Shown here: positions 43,152-54,192 of the stretch, in pieces
Position numbering within the stretch: position 1 is the stretch's first letter
How the letters are laid out: every line of letters starts with the position of its first letter
Assembly: GCF_000485795.1 (NCBI RefSeq)
Contig: NZ_AXZL01000065.1
Span: 54,307 to 118,306 of the forward strand
Source: Shewanella decolorationis S12
GTDB lineage: Bacteria > Pseudomonadota > Gammaproteobacteria > Enterobacterales > Shewanellaceae
Reading direction: 5' to 3'
DNA length: 64,000 bases
Notes under the pieces: generated by a model
Databases searched by the model: none
Told to the model about the DNA's origin: nothing
What the model saw: only the letters and a program-made list of their open reading frames with translations
Made by a program: the position numbers and the translations under genes

Positions 43152-43826
43152 ATGAGCTTAGCTGAGGTTAAAGGGGTCTTATTCGACCTTGACGGTACCC
43201 TTGCCGATACCGCGCCGGATCTGGTTCAGGCCCTTAACTTCAGTTTGTCGGATGTCGGTATCGCGGCAAAACCTCTCAAAGACATGCGTAGCGCCGCCTC
43301 CCATGGCAGCTTTGCCTTAGTCGATGCGGCGATTCCCGGTGCGGATGACGCCCTGCGCACTCAAGTACAGCAACGGCTCCTCGCCCATTATCAAAGGATC
43401 AATGGCGACCATTGCCAGTTGTTTGATGGTATCGCCCCCCTACTCGACTGGCTCGAGTTGTGCCGCGTGCCATTTGGGGTGATCACGAACAAACCCGCTC
43501 GCTTTACACGACCTCTATTACATAAGCTTAAGCTCAGCTCGCGTATGCCGGTGATGATCAGTGGCGATTCGACTCGTTACCCTAAGCCCCATACCGCACC
43601 TATGCTATTGGGCGCACAGCAATTGCAATGCCGGCCACAGCAAATTCTCTATTTAGGCGATGCAGAGCGGGATTTACTCGCGGCCCAAGCGGCGGGCATG
43701 CTCGGCGGTGTGGCGCTGTGGGGATACTTAGGTGAGGCCGATACGCCCGATGCATGGCCTGCCTATGCACAATTTAACTCGCCATCGAGTTTGCATACAG
43801 CATTAAGACAAGCATTAGCGAAATAG
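43152..43826 (+). CDS. HAD-family phosphatase (phosphoglycolate phosphatase- or MupP-like)
   Basis: A 224-residue HAD hydrolase. Motif I is FDLDGTLADTAPDL, motif II threonine is in FGVITNKPARF, the motif III lysine is in RYPKPHTAPM and motif IV is LYLGDAERDLLAAQAAGM. It overlaps no gene but starts one base after ubiG, so it is translationally coupled. E. coli Gph has this architecture. In Pseudomonas the gene after ubiG encodes MupP, an N-acetylmuramate 6-phosphate phosphatase of cell-wall recycling, so both functions are candidates. Confidence 0.85.
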   Translation: MSLAEVKGVLFDLDGTLADTAPDLVQALNFSLSDVGIAAKPLKDMRSAASHGSFALVDAAIPGADDALRTQVQQRLLAHYQRINGDHCQLFDGIAPLLDWLELCRVPFGVITNKPARFTRPLLHKLKLSSRMPVMISGDSTRYPKPHTAPMLLGAQQLQCRPQQILYLGDAERDLLAAQAAGMLGGVALWGYLGEADTPDAWPAYAQFNSPSSLHTALRQALAK

Positions 43827-44109
43827 CGGTAACGAATTGACTCGTGCTAATTGCGTAACTGAACCGTTAACGGCGAAATTCTGCCCCATTTGTTGGTAAT
43901 GCAATTTAGGCTAAGGGTCAATCCTTGCGATCGCGATCGCTGCTTATTTTAGCGATCGATCACACTGTGAAATTTGAGTGAAAAAACGCCACCAATGCCA
44001 CACGCTAATCTCAATTTGAGCTTCAGGGTTAGTCATCACTAACGCTTTTCTTTATCCTCAAGATATCCACAAGATACCCCCTGAATTGAGACTTGCAAAT
44101 GACGGCAAA

Positions 44110-44156
44110 CCTCACTATCTTGTATCTCAGATTATTTAAAACACCATATCTTGTGT
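44110..44156. promoter_or_regulatory. Tandem NrdR boxes upstream of nrdA
   Basis: ACACCATATCTTGTGT (44141-44156) is a near-perfect NrdR box, and CCTCACTATCTTGTAT (44110-44125) is a second, more degenerate one. Their starts are 31 bases apart, three helical turns, the spacing usual for NrdR control of ribonucleotide reductase operons. The rest of the 485-base gap (43827-44311) has GATCGC-type palindromes near 43928-43965 and the nrdA leader. Confidence 0.8.
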
Positions 44157-44311
44157 ATAGGTAGCAATCAGACACACTAGAAGTTCCCCGTTAAATCGAC
44201 TATCTCCTGCATAGTCAGCAGTATTAAGGGTTTTCAGGTTGATTGTTTTACAAGGAAACGTACGGTGATTGAGTTCACCTGAATAGATATCAGAACCAAG
44301 GCCTCTCTTCA

Positions 44312-46600
44312 ATGAATAGCAATATGACAGTCACAAAACGCTGTGGTGCACGTGAGACAATCGATCTCGACAAAATACACCGCGTAATTACTTGGGCAGC
44401 CAAGGGATTAAACAACGTTTCTGTTTCTGAAGTTGAACTTCGCACGCATTTACAGTTTTTCGACGGGATCCCAACCGAAGCTATCCACGAAACGATCATC
44501 AAATCTGCGGCGGATTTAATTTCCCCAGAATCTCCAGATTATCAGTTTCTGGCTGCGCGCTTAGCCGTATTCCATTTACGTAAGAAGGCCTTTGGTCAGT
44601 TCGAACCGCCAAAGTTATACGACCATGTGACTAAACTGGTTGAGCTTGGCAAGTATGATATGCATATTCTGCAGGATTACACCCGCGAAGAACTCGATAT
44701 CATGGACAGCTATATCGACCATTGGCGCGATATGAACTTCTCTTACGCGGCGGTAAAACAGCTCGAAGGTAAGTATCTGGTACAAAACCGTGTGACCCAC
44801 GAGATCTACGAGAGCGCCCAGTTCCTCTATATTCTGGTGGCAGCCTGTTTGTTTGCCCGTTATCCAAAGGAAACGCGCCTGCAATACGTTAAAGATTTTT
44901 ACGACGCGGTATCGACCTTTAAGATTTCGCTGCCCACGCCAATCATGGCGGGTGTACGTACGCCAACGCGTCAATTCAGTTCATGTGTACTGATTGAATG
45001 TGGCGACAGCTTAGATTCTATCAATGCGACCGCATCGTCTATCGTGAAATACGTGAGCCAACGTGCTGGTATTGGTATCAACGCGGGTCGTATCCGTGCA
45101 CTAGGTAGCCCAATCCGTGGCGGCGAAGCATTCCACACGGGTTGCTTACCATTCTACAAGTATTTCCAAACCGCGGTGAAGTCTTGCTCGCAAGGCGGCG
45201 TGCGCGGCGGTGCAGCCACCCTTTTCTATCCTATTTGGCATTTAGAAGTTGAATCGCTGCTGGTACTGAAAAACAACCGTGGCGTTGAAGATAACCGTAT
45301 CCGTCATTTAGACTACGGCGTGCAGCTCAATAAGCTGATGTATCAACGTCTGATCAAAGGCGAAAATATCAGCCTGTTCAGCCCATCGGACGTACCAGGT
45401 CTTTACGATGCCTTCTTCGAAGATCAAAACGAATTCGAACGTCTTTACCTGCAATATGAGCAAGACAGCAGTATTCGTAAGAAGTCATTGAAAGCGGTCG
45501 ATCTATTCTCATTGATGATGCAAGAACGTGCTTCAACCGGCCGTATCTACATCCAAAACGTCGACCACTGTAACACCCACAGTCCGTTCGATTCGAAAGT
45601 TGCCCCGATCAGACAATCTAACCTTTGTCTTGAAATCGCGCTGCCGACCAAGCCATTGAACAACATTGACGATCCAAACGGTGAAATCGCGCTGTGTACA
45701 CTGTCAGCATTAAACTTAGGTGCGATCAAAAACTTAGCCGAGCTTGAGCCATTAGCCGATTTAGCGGTACGAGCACTGGATAACCTACTGGATTACCAAG
45801 ATTATCCAATCAAAGCGGCGCAGATTTCTTCAATGAATCGTCGTACTTTAGGTATTGGTGTTATCAACTTCGCTAACTACTTAGCGAAGAATGGCATGAA
45901 GTACTCCGATGGTAGCGCGAACAACCTGACTCACAAGACCTTTGAAGCGATTCAGTTTTATCTACTCAAAGCATCAATGAATCTGGCGAAGGAAAAAGGT
46001 GCGTGCCCATTATTTAATGAGACTACTTACGCCCAAGGTATTTTACCTATCGATACCTACAAACGTGACCTAGATAAGATTTGCAGCGAGCCATTGCATT
46101 TAGATTGGGAAACACTGCGCCAAGATATCAAAGAGTACGGTTTACGTAACTCGACGCTATCTGCATTAATGCCGTCTGAGACTTCATCACAGATCTCAAA
46201 CGCAACCAATGGTATCGAACCACCACGCGGTTTGATCAGCGTTAAAGCAAGTAAAGATGGTCAGTTAAAGCAAGTGGTGCCTGATTTTGATGAGCTGAAA
46301 TACAACTATGAGCTGTTATGGCAAATGCCAAGCAACGAAGGTTACTTACAGCTCGTGGGTATCATGCAAAAATTCGTTGACCAAGCCATTTCGGCCAACA
46401 CTAACTATGATCCAGCGCGTTTTGAAGGTCGTAAAGTCCCGATGCAGACTCTGCTGAAAGACTTACTCAATGCCTATAAGTTAGGTGTAAAAACGCTGTA
46501 CTACCATAACACTCGCGATGGTGCATCGGATCAACACGATGACATTACCAACATAGAGAAAGAAGATGACGGCTGTGCTGGCGGCGCCTGCAAAATCTAA
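44312..46600 (+). CDS. nrdA: Class Ia ribonucleoside-diphosphate reductase alpha subunit
   Basis: Reduces ribonucleoside diphosphates with NrdB. Its 762 residues match E. coli NrdA almost throughout: the N-terminal ATP-cone (VTKRCGARETIDLDKIHRVITWAAKGL), RQFSSCVLIECGDSLDSI and SNLCLEIALPTKPL with active-site cysteines, MPSETSSQISNATNGIEPPRG and the C-terminal redox pair in DDGCAGGACKI. It is under two NrdR boxes. nrdB follows after a hairpin. Confidence 0.97.
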   Translation: MNSNMTVTKRCGARETIDLDKIHRVITWAAKGLNNVSVSEVELRTHLQFFDGIPTEAIHETIIKSAADLISPESPDYQFLAARLAVFHLRKKAFGQFEPPKLYDHVTKLVELGKYDMHILQDYTREELDIMDSYIDHWRDMNFSYAAVKQLEGKYLVQNRVTHEIYESAQFLYILVAACLFARYPKETRLQYVKDFYDAVSTFKISLPTPIMAGVRTPTRQFSSCVLIECGDSLDSINATASSIVKYVSQRAGIGINAGRIRALGSPIRGGEAFHTGCLPFYKYFQTAVKSCSQGGVRGGAATLFYPIWHLEVESLLVLKNNRGVEDNRIRHLDYGVQLNKLMYQRLIKGENISLFSPSDVPGLYDAFFEDQNEFERLYLQYEQDSSIRKKSLKAVDLFSLMMQERASTGRIYIQNVDHCNTHSPFDSKVAPIRQSNLCLEIALPTKPLNNIDDPNGEIALCTLSALNLGAIKNLAELEPLADLAVRALDNLLDYQDYPIKAAQISSMNRRTLGIGVINFANYLAKNGMKYSDGSANNLTHKTFEAIQFYLLKASMNLAKEKGACPLFNETTYAQGILPIDTYKRDLDKICSEPLHLDWETLRQDIKEYGLRNSTLSALMPSETSSQISNATNGIEPPRGLISVKASKDGQLKQVVPDFDELKYNYELLWQMPSNEGYLQLVGIMQKFVDQAISANTNYDPARFEGRKVPMQTLLKDLLNAYKLGVKTLYYHNTRDGASDQHDDITNIEKEDDGCAGGACKI

Positions 46601-46619
46601 TCTTCAATGTTAACGGTTG

Positions 46620-46640
46620 CGGGATCCCAAAGGGATCCCG
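46620..46640 (+). other. Nine-base perfect hairpin between nrdA and nrdB
   Basis: CGGGATCCC and GGGATCCCG pair around AAA, 19 bases after the nrdA stop and 21 before the nrdB ATG. There is no T run, so it is more likely an mRNA processing or stability element, or a partial block on 5'-3' read-through, than a terminator. Confidence 0.6.
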
Positions 46641-46661
46641 ACTTATTGGAATACTCGTACC

Positions 46662-47792
46662 ATGACCTACTCTACTTTTTGCCAAACACCAAACGATGCC
46701 ACCCGTGAACCTATGTTCTTCGGACAATCGGTTAACGTCGCTCGTTATGACCAACAAAAATATGAAGTGTTTGAAAAACTGATTGAAAAGCAGTTGTCTT
46801 TCTTCTGGCGCCCAGAGGAAGTTGACGTGAGCCGCGATAAAATCGACTACAACTCACTGCCAGATCATGAAAAGCATATTTTTATTTCGAACCTAAAATA
46901 CCAAACGCTGCTCGACTCTATCCAAGGCCGCTCACCTAACGTGGCGTTTCTGCCCTTAGTGTCGCTGCCGGAATTAGAGACCTGGATTGAGACTTGGTCA
47001 TTCTCCGAGACCATCCACTCGCGCTCATACACGCACATCATTCGCAATATCGTGAACGATCCTTCGGTGATTTTTGACGATATCGTGGTGAATCAAGAGA
47101 TCCTACGCCGCGCGACTGACATTGCCGAATACTACGATCACTTGATCAAGCTGACGCAAGTTTACCACCTGTTAGGCGAAGGCACCCATGTGATCGATGG
47201 TGAGCCGATTGAAGTCAACACTCGTACCCTGAAGAAAGCGTTGTACCTGTGCATGATGTCAGTGAACGCCCTCGAAGCGATCCGTTTCTATGTCAGTTTT
47301 GCCTGTTCATTCGCATTTGCAGAGCGTAAGCTCATGGAAGGTAACGCGAAAATTATTCGTCTTATCGCCCGTGATGAAGCGCTGCACTTAAACAGCACCC
47401 AGCATATCTTAACCATTATGCAGGGCGGCAAAGACGATCCTGAAATGGCCGAGATAGCCGCAGAATGCCAACAGGAAGCGTACAACCTATTCCTCAAGGC
47501 AGCCGAGCAAGAAAAGGAATGGGCGAAATACCTGTTCAAAGACGGTTCGATGATCGGTCTCAACGAGCAAATCCTCTGCCAATACGTTGAGTACATCACC
47601 AACCAACGGATGAAGTCCGTTAACCTGCCACTGCCTTATGCTGAGCAGTCTAACCCACTGCCTTGGATGAAGAACTGGTTAGAGAGTGACGCGGTACAAG
47701 TGGCGCCACAAGAAGTGGAAGTGTCATCCTATCTGGTCGGCCAAATCGATGCAGCCGTCGACAGTGATGAATTCCTCGATTTTGATCTCTAA
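46662..47792 (+). CDS. nrdB: Class Ia ribonucleoside-diphosphate reductase beta subunit
   Basis: Carries the diiron-tyrosyl radical used by NrdA. Its 376 residues are collinear with E. coli Nrd[61 protein letters not shown] with ligands, [20 protein letters not shown], and [16 protein letters not shown]. The ATG at 46662 was chosen; an in-frame codon at 46617 would place the hairpin inside the gene. The C-terminus ends [21 protein letters not shown], the segment that docks on NrdA. Confidence 0.97.
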   Translation: MTYSTFCQTPNDATREPMFFGQSVNVARYDQQKYEVFEKLIEKQLSFFWRPEEVDVSRDKIDYNSLPDHEKHIFISNLKYQTLLDSIQGRSPNVAFLPLVSLPELETWIETWSFSETIHSRSYTHIIRNIVNDPSVIFDDIVVNQEILRRATDIAEYYDHLIKLTQVYHLLGEGTHVIDGEPIEVNTRTLKKALYLCMMSVNALEAIRFYVSFACSFAFAERKLMEGNAKIIRLIARDEALHLNSTQHILTIMQGGKDDPEMAEIAAECQQEAYNLFLKAAEQEKEWAKYLFKDGSMIGLNEQILCQYVEYITNQRMKSVNLPLPYAEQSNPLPWMKNWLESDAVQVAPQEVEVSSYLVGQIDAAVDSDEFLDFDL

Positions 47793-47808
47793 CGGGATTT
47801 GATTGCTT

Positions 47809-48219
47809 ATGGCTAAATCGAACCTGCTGTTAAACAACCCTTTTGCGAAGGCGCCCATAGTGCGCCTGCAAGGGCAACCTGTGCTGCTGTTTACCGAGCA
47901 GCACAATTCGTTGTTGCAAGCACTCGAAGCCAAAAAAGTGACCATTTTCTCTGAGTGCCGCAGTGGTTTTTGCGGCGCTTGCAAGACCCGTATTATTAGC
48001 GGCAGCGTCAGCTATTTAACCGAGCCTTTAGCCGAGCTTAAAGCCGACGAATGCCTGCCCTGCTGCTGTATTCCTAGCGAAGATTTAGAACTCGATTTAT
48101 CCCCTGAAGGTGCTGCCGTGGTGACCTATCCCCGCAGTAACACTCTCGCCCAAACCCCATCGACGCGTAAAACCGCCAATCTTAAAGCCGTGCCACAGCA
48201 AGAAGTGGTTGAAGACTAA
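47809..48219 (+). CDS. yfaE: YfaE-like 2Fe-2S ferredoxin with C-terminal extension
   Basis: A plant-type ferredoxin that helps keep the NrdB diiron-tyrosyl cofactor active. The cluster cysteines are in SECRSGFCGACKTRI with the distal one in CLPCCCIPSEDLELDLSPEG. At 136 residues it is longer than E. coli YfaE (84). The extra N-terminal stretch and about 30 polar C-terminal residues (TLAQTPSTRKTANLKAVPQQEVVED) look disordered. It starts 16 bases after nrdB, so it belongs to the nrd operon. Confidence 0.9.
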   Translation: MAKSNLLLNNPFAKAPIVRLQGQPVLLFTEQHNSLLQALEAKKVTIFSECRSGFCGACKTRIISGSVSYLTEPLAELKADECLPCCCIPSEDLELDLSPEGAAVVTYPRSNTLAQTPSTRKTANLKAVPQQEVVED

Positions 48220-48415
48220 CAGAGTCGTCTGCAACAAATGGGTATTCACGACCCTCTTCCCTGTATAACGCTTACTGATAAGCGAAAGACAAATCTTTAC
48301 AGCATCCCAAACGCTTTACCACTCGCCCTTGTTAGCTTGCCAAAAGATCATTATGTTATTGCTTTTGAATTACTTTTACTTTGTTTAGCTGGACCCATTT
48401 ATACCAAGGAGAGCT

Positions 48416-48871
48416 ATGGATAAGTTAATCGCAATCAGCTTGCTGCTTGTATCAATGAGTGCATTTTCGAGTGAAGATAACCTCGTTGCCGAGATGAAAG
48501 ACATGGATAGCAAGGTATTTGATTCATTTAATCGTTGTGCCGATGAGCAACAACTTAAGCTGCACGAAAGTTACTTTGCCGAGAAGGTCGAGTTTTACCA
48601 CGACAATGGCGGTGTGACTTGGGATCGCCAATCGATGATCAACAACACTAAAAACTATGCCTGTGGTAAATACACCCGCTCACTGGTTGAAGAAAGCTTT
48701 CAAGCCTATCCCATCAAAGACTTTGGCGCGATAACTGAGGGCATTCATAAATTTTGCAGCCAAGAAACAGGTAGTTGTGACGGCAAGGCCAAATTTTTAA
48801 TGGTCTGGCAACGCACCAATGGCCAGTGGCAAGTCACGCGGGTCGTCAGTTATGGGCATTTACCCAACTAA
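48416..48871 (+). CDS. Exported NTF2-like (DUF4440-type) protein
   Basis: A 151-residue protein. Residues 1-19 (MDKLIAISLLLVSMSAFSS) look like a signal peptide. The mature part, LHESYFAEKVEFYHDNGGVTWDRQSMINNTKNYACGKYTRSL and AKFLMVWQRTNGQWQVTRVVSYGH, has the cone-shaped NTF2-like/SnoaL fold pattern of DUF4440 proteins. Three cysteines could form disulfides, suiting a periplasmic location. AAGGAG precedes the ATG. The reaction is unknown. Confidence 0.75.
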   Translation: MDKLIAISLLLVSMSAFSSEDNLVAEMKDMDSKVFDSFNRCADEQQLKLHESYFAEKVEFYHDNGGVTWDRQSMINNTKNYACGKYTRSLVEESFQAYPIKDFGAITEGIHKFCSQETGSCDGKAKFLMVWQRTNGQWQVTRVVSYGHLPN

Positions 48872-48921
48872 GCAAATGACCCACTCATGCAGATAGGCTC
48901 TTATCTTCATATCAATCAACA

Positions 48922-48950
48922 AAAAAGCCTGAGTTAAACTCAGGCTTTTT
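48922..48950. terminator. Terminator between the NTF2-like gene and fadH
   Basis: AAAAAGCCTGAGT pairs with ACTCAGGCTTTTT around TAA. The genes are convergent, so it probably works both ways. Confidence 0.85.
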
Positions 48951-48970
48951 ATTGGTAAACCTCTTAACAA

Positions 48971-50989
<2,019 letters not shown>

Positions 50990-51001
50990 TCAAACATCCT
51001 T

Positions 51002-51020
51002 TTTAAACAAGTGATTTAAA
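51002..51020. promoter_or_regulatory. Candidate PsrA site upstream of fadH
   Basis: TTTAAACAAGTGATTTAAA is a palindrome much like the one before the acyl-CoA dehydrogenase gene at 23917. Shared occurrence next to two fatty-acid oxidation genes supports a common regulator, with PsrA the expected one in Shewanella. Confidence 0.45.
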
Positions 51021-51154
51021 TGAGCATACCTTGAGTCAAATGTAAGCTCAACTGTTGCTAGGGGGTTAAAAGTTAAAATCCTTTACAATTGTGTTTAGCC
51101 AGTGAGGAGATTTTCAGTTAGCATTGGCACATTCGATAAGCAAAGGAGTGGCTA

Positions 51155-52999
51155 ATGTCCGCTAACCCATCGTTTTTCAAGAGAATATGTTTATTTATAT
51201 GGAACACCCTCAACGGGATCCGTAAATTCATACTCAACCTGATTTTTTTTGGCTTCCTGGCCATCATCCTCATCACTATTGGCAGTAGTGAGGATATTCA
51301 GGTCGAAGAGAACTCAGCATTGGTGCTTAATCTGGCGGGTTCCATTGTAGATCAAAAACAGCAGGTCGACCCAATTGAAGCCGCACTAAAGCAAGGCAAT
51401 AACGGCAGTAGCGATGGCGAAATCCTGCTGGCAGATATTATCTATGTGATTGATAACGCGACGCACGATAACAGGATCAGCACCATAGTCTTAGACTTAG
51501 CCGAGCTGAAACGCGCAGGGATTAGCAAATTACAATCCATTGGCGATGCCCTAAACCGTTTTAAAGAAAGCGGCAAAAAGGTGGTGGCAATTGGAAACTA
51601 TTACGAGCAAAACCAATACTTTCTTGCCAGCTTTGCCGATACCATTTACCTCAATCCCCAAGGTAGTGTTTCTCTCGATGGCTTAAGTATGTATAACCAA
51701 TACTTCAAGTCCGCCCTTGAGAAGCTCAAGATAAAGGCCCACATTTTTCGCGTCGGCACCTTTAAATCGGCAGTAGAACCCTACATGCGTGACGATATGT
51801 CGGATGCGGCCAGAGAGGCCAGCAGCGCCCTACTCGCCGATGTTTGGCAAAGCTACACTCAAACGGTGGCAAAAAATCGCCAAATCGATGCTAATACCTT
51901 AGTGCTCGACTCGGCAAACTACCTCGCGCAACTCGATAAGGCCGAAGGCGACTCCGCCACTATGGCCATCAATATGAAATGGGTCGATACCCTAGCGACC
52001 GATGAAGAGTTCCGTAAAGTCATGCTCGATAGCGTGGGTAAAGAGAAGTCGGGTGACAGCTTTAAACAAGTCAGCTTCTACGACTATTTAACCTTAGTGA
52101 CGCCTTTGCCAAGCTTCGTTGAACAAGACAGTGTCGGCATTATCGTTGCCAGCGGCACCATTTTAAATGGCAGCCAACCCGCCGGCCAAATCGGTGGTGA
52201 TAGCACCGCAGAGCTGTTACGTAAAGCGCGATTTGATAAACATATCAAAGCACTGGTGCTTAGAGTCGACAGCCCTGGCGGCAGCGCCTTTGCCTCGGAG
52301 CAAATCCGCCAAGAATTACTTGCCCTCAAAGCGGCGGGTAAACCAGTGGTGGTGAGTATGGGCAGCCTTGCGGCGTCCGGCGGCTATTGGATTTCGGCCA
52401 GTGCCGATTATATCTTCGCAACGCCAACCACGCTAACTGGCTCTATCGGGATCTTTGGGATGATCACCACCTTCGAAGATTCACTCGCTAGCTTAGGTAT
52501 TCATACTGATGGTGTATCGACCTCTGAATGGGCGGGATTGTCAGTGACTCGCACCCTCTCGCCACAAATTGAATCGGTTATCCAGCGCCATATCGAGCGT
52601 GGCTACTTAGACTTTATCTCACTGGTCGCTAAGGAACGTAAAATGACCTTAGAACAAGTGGATAGCATCGCTCAAGGCCGAGTGTGGAGTGGTAAAAAAG
52701 CCCTAGAGTTAGGTTTAGTGGATGAGCTTGGGGATATCGACCAAGCCGTTGCCAAAGCCGCTAAATTGGCAGATTTAAGCCTATTCGATACCCGCGTAAT
52801 TGAACAAGAGCTCACTCCTGAACAACGTTTTGTGCAGCAAATGTTTGCCTCTGTGTCAGCCTATTTACCCGCTTCACTTAGCCATTCAACACTGCTTGAG
52901 CAAATGCTGGCTCAATGGACTGGCAGCTTAAAGACCATCGCGGCCTTTAACGATCCTAACCATGTGTATGTGTATTGTGACAGCTGTGCGATAAACTAA
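51155..52999 (+). CDS. sppA: Signal peptide peptidase A (protease IV)
   Basis: An inner-membrane serine-lysine protease that degrades cleaved signal peptides in the periplasm. The N-terminal anchor is LNLIFFGFLAIILITIG (about residues 28-44). Two S49 domains follow; the catalytic lysine of the first half is in FRVGTFKSAVEPYMRDDMS and the serine of the second half is in VSMGSLAASGGYWIS. At 614 residues it matches E. coli SppA (618). AAGGAG precedes the ATG. A terminator follows at 53023. Confidence 0.95.
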   Translation: MSANPSFFKRICLFIWNTLNGIRKFILNLIFFGFLAIILITIGSSEDIQVEENSALVLNLAGSIVDQKQQVDPIEAALKQGNNGSSDGEILLADIIYVIDNATHDNRISTIVLDLAELKRAGISKLQSIGDALNRFKESGKKVVAIGNYYEQNQYFLASFADTIYLNPQGSVSLDGLSMYNQYFKSALEKLKIKAHIFRVGTFKSAVEPYMRDDMSDAAREASSALLADVWQSYTQTVAKNRQIDANTLVLDSANYLAQLDKAEGDSATMAINMKWVDTLATDEEFRKVMLDSVGKEKSGDSFKQVSFYDYLTLVTPLPSFVEQDSVGIIVASGTILNGSQPAGQIGGDSTAELLRKARFDKHIKALVLRVDSPGGSAFASEQIRQELLALKAAGKPVVVSMGSLAASGGYWISASADYIFATPTTLTGSIGIFGMITTFEDSLASLGIHTDGVSTSEWAGLSVTRTLSPQIESVIQRHIERGYLDFISLVAKERKMTLEQVDSIAQGRVWSGKKALELGLVDELGDIDQAVAKAAKLADLSLFDTRVIEQELTPEQRFVQQMFASVSAYLPASLSHSTLLEQMLAQWTGSLKTIAAFNDPNHVYVYCDSCAIN

Positions 53000-53022
53000 C
53001 GCAGACTCAAGATGAAGGACAC

Positions 53023-53047
53023 AAAAGCCCGATTGCCTCGGGCTTTT
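53023..53047 (+). terminator. Terminator after sppA
   Basis: AAAAGCCCGA pairs with TCGGGCTTTT around TTGCC, 23 bases after the sppA stop. An upstream extension of the ansA frame runs through it, which argues against that extension being translated. Confidence 0.85.
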
Positions 53048-53110
53048 TTATTGGGTTTATGCCTGCAAAATCGTATAATTAGCTCACTTGCAGCTAAGAT
53101 AACGACAAGA

Positions 53111-54124
53111 ATGACTAAACGCTCCATTTACGTCGCCTATACGGGCGGCACCATAGGTATGCAAAAAACCGCGAATGGCTTTGCACCGGTGGCAGGTTTT
53201 TTGACCCAATGCGTCCAATCCATGCCCGAGTTTTACCATGATGAAATGCCTGAGTTTGTGATCCATGAGTACTGCCCGCTCATCGACTCATCAAACATGG
53301 CACCAACCGACTGGCAAATGATCGCCGATGATATTAAGGCCAATTACGACAAGTACGATGGCTTTGTGATCCTCCACGGCACAGATACCATGGCCTATAC
53401 CGCATCGGCCTTATCCTTTATGCTTCAAGGCCTGTCAAAGCCTGTTATTGTCACCGGCTCTCAAATTCCTCTGGCACAGCTGAGATCCGACGGTCAAACC
53501 AACCTACTTAACTCTTTATATATCGCCGCCAATTATCCAGTGGCTGAAGTGTGTTTATTCTTTAATAACAAACTGTTCCGTGGCAATCGCTCCACCAAAG
53601 CCCATGCCGATGGCTTCGATGCCTTTGCCTCGCCTAACTTCCCCTTACTGCTTGAAGCGGGGATTAAAATTAATCTGCGTGCAGGTAAAATTGCCACGCC
53701 AAGTGATAAGCCGTTAGAAGTGGCTAATATCAGCCCACAGCCCGTCGGTGTAGTGACTCTCTACCCTGGTATTTCGACACAAATTTTTGAGAACATTCTG
53801 CAGCAACCCGTGAAGGCACTGATTTTACTGACCTTTGGCGTGGGCAATGCACCACAGGATGCGGCATTACTCGATACCTTAAAGCAAGCGGATGAACGGG
53901 GGATTGTGTTAGTGAACCTAACTCAATGTTTCCAAGGCAAAGTGAATATGGGCGGTTACGCTACGGGCAATGCACTCGCCAAAGCGGGGGTGATCAGTGG
54001 TGCAGACATGACCATTGAAGCCGCACTGGCTAAGTTGCATTATCTGCTGTCGAAAAACCTAAAACCGAGCGAAATTAAAGCTGCCATGTTGCAAAACTTG
54101 GTTGGTGAACTTAGCCCCGATTAA
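53111..54124 (+). CDS. ansA: Type I (cytoplasmic) L-asparaginase AnsA
   Basis: Hydrolyses asparagine. Both catalytic threonines are visible, in IYVAYTGGTIGMQK and VILHGTDTMAYTASALSFML. No signal peptide is present, and the RSDGQTNLLNSLYIAANYP and GNRSTKAHADGFDAFASPNFP segments match cytoplasmic AnsA. The ATG at 53111 gives 337 residues (E. coli 338), while an earlier in-frame codon at 53012 would read through the sppA terminator. A terminator follows. Confidence 0.95.
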   Translation: MTKRSIYVAYTGGTIGMQKTANGFAPVAGFLTQCVQSMPEFYHDEMPEFVIHEYCPLIDSSNMAPTDWQMIADDIKANYDKYDGFVILHGTDTMAYTASALSFMLQGLSKPVIVTGSQIPLAQLRSDGQTNLLNSLYIAANYPVAEVCLFFNNKLFRGNRSTKAHADGFDAFASPNFPLLLEAGIKINLRAGKIATPSDKPLEVANISPQPVGVVTLYPGISTQIFENILQQPVKALILLTFGVGNAPQDAALLDTLKQADERGIVLVNLTQCFQGKVNMGGYATGNALAKAGVISGADMTIEAALAKLHYLLSKNLKPSEIKAAMLQNLVGELSPD

Positions 54125-54144
54125 ATATCGAAATGTTATGCATG

Positions 54145-54170
54145 AAAAAGCCCACATTCGTGGGCTTTTT
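54145..54170. terminator. Terminator between ansA and the long GAPDH gene
   Basis: AAAAAGCCCAC pairs with GTGGGCTTTTT around ATTC and has a T run on both strands; the flanking genes are convergent. Confidence 0.85.
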
Positions 54171-54192
54171 GTTATTTTGTGAACGAGTGTAA

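Noticed and set aside
43928..43965. GATCGC-rich palindromes before nrdA as a replication origin or DnaA cluster
   Set aside because: No DnaA boxes or AT-rich unwinding element accompany them; they are probably just common octamer-type repeats.
53012..53110. Longer AnsA with N-terminal extension
   Set aside because: The extension would be read through the sppA terminator hairpin and lacks similarity.
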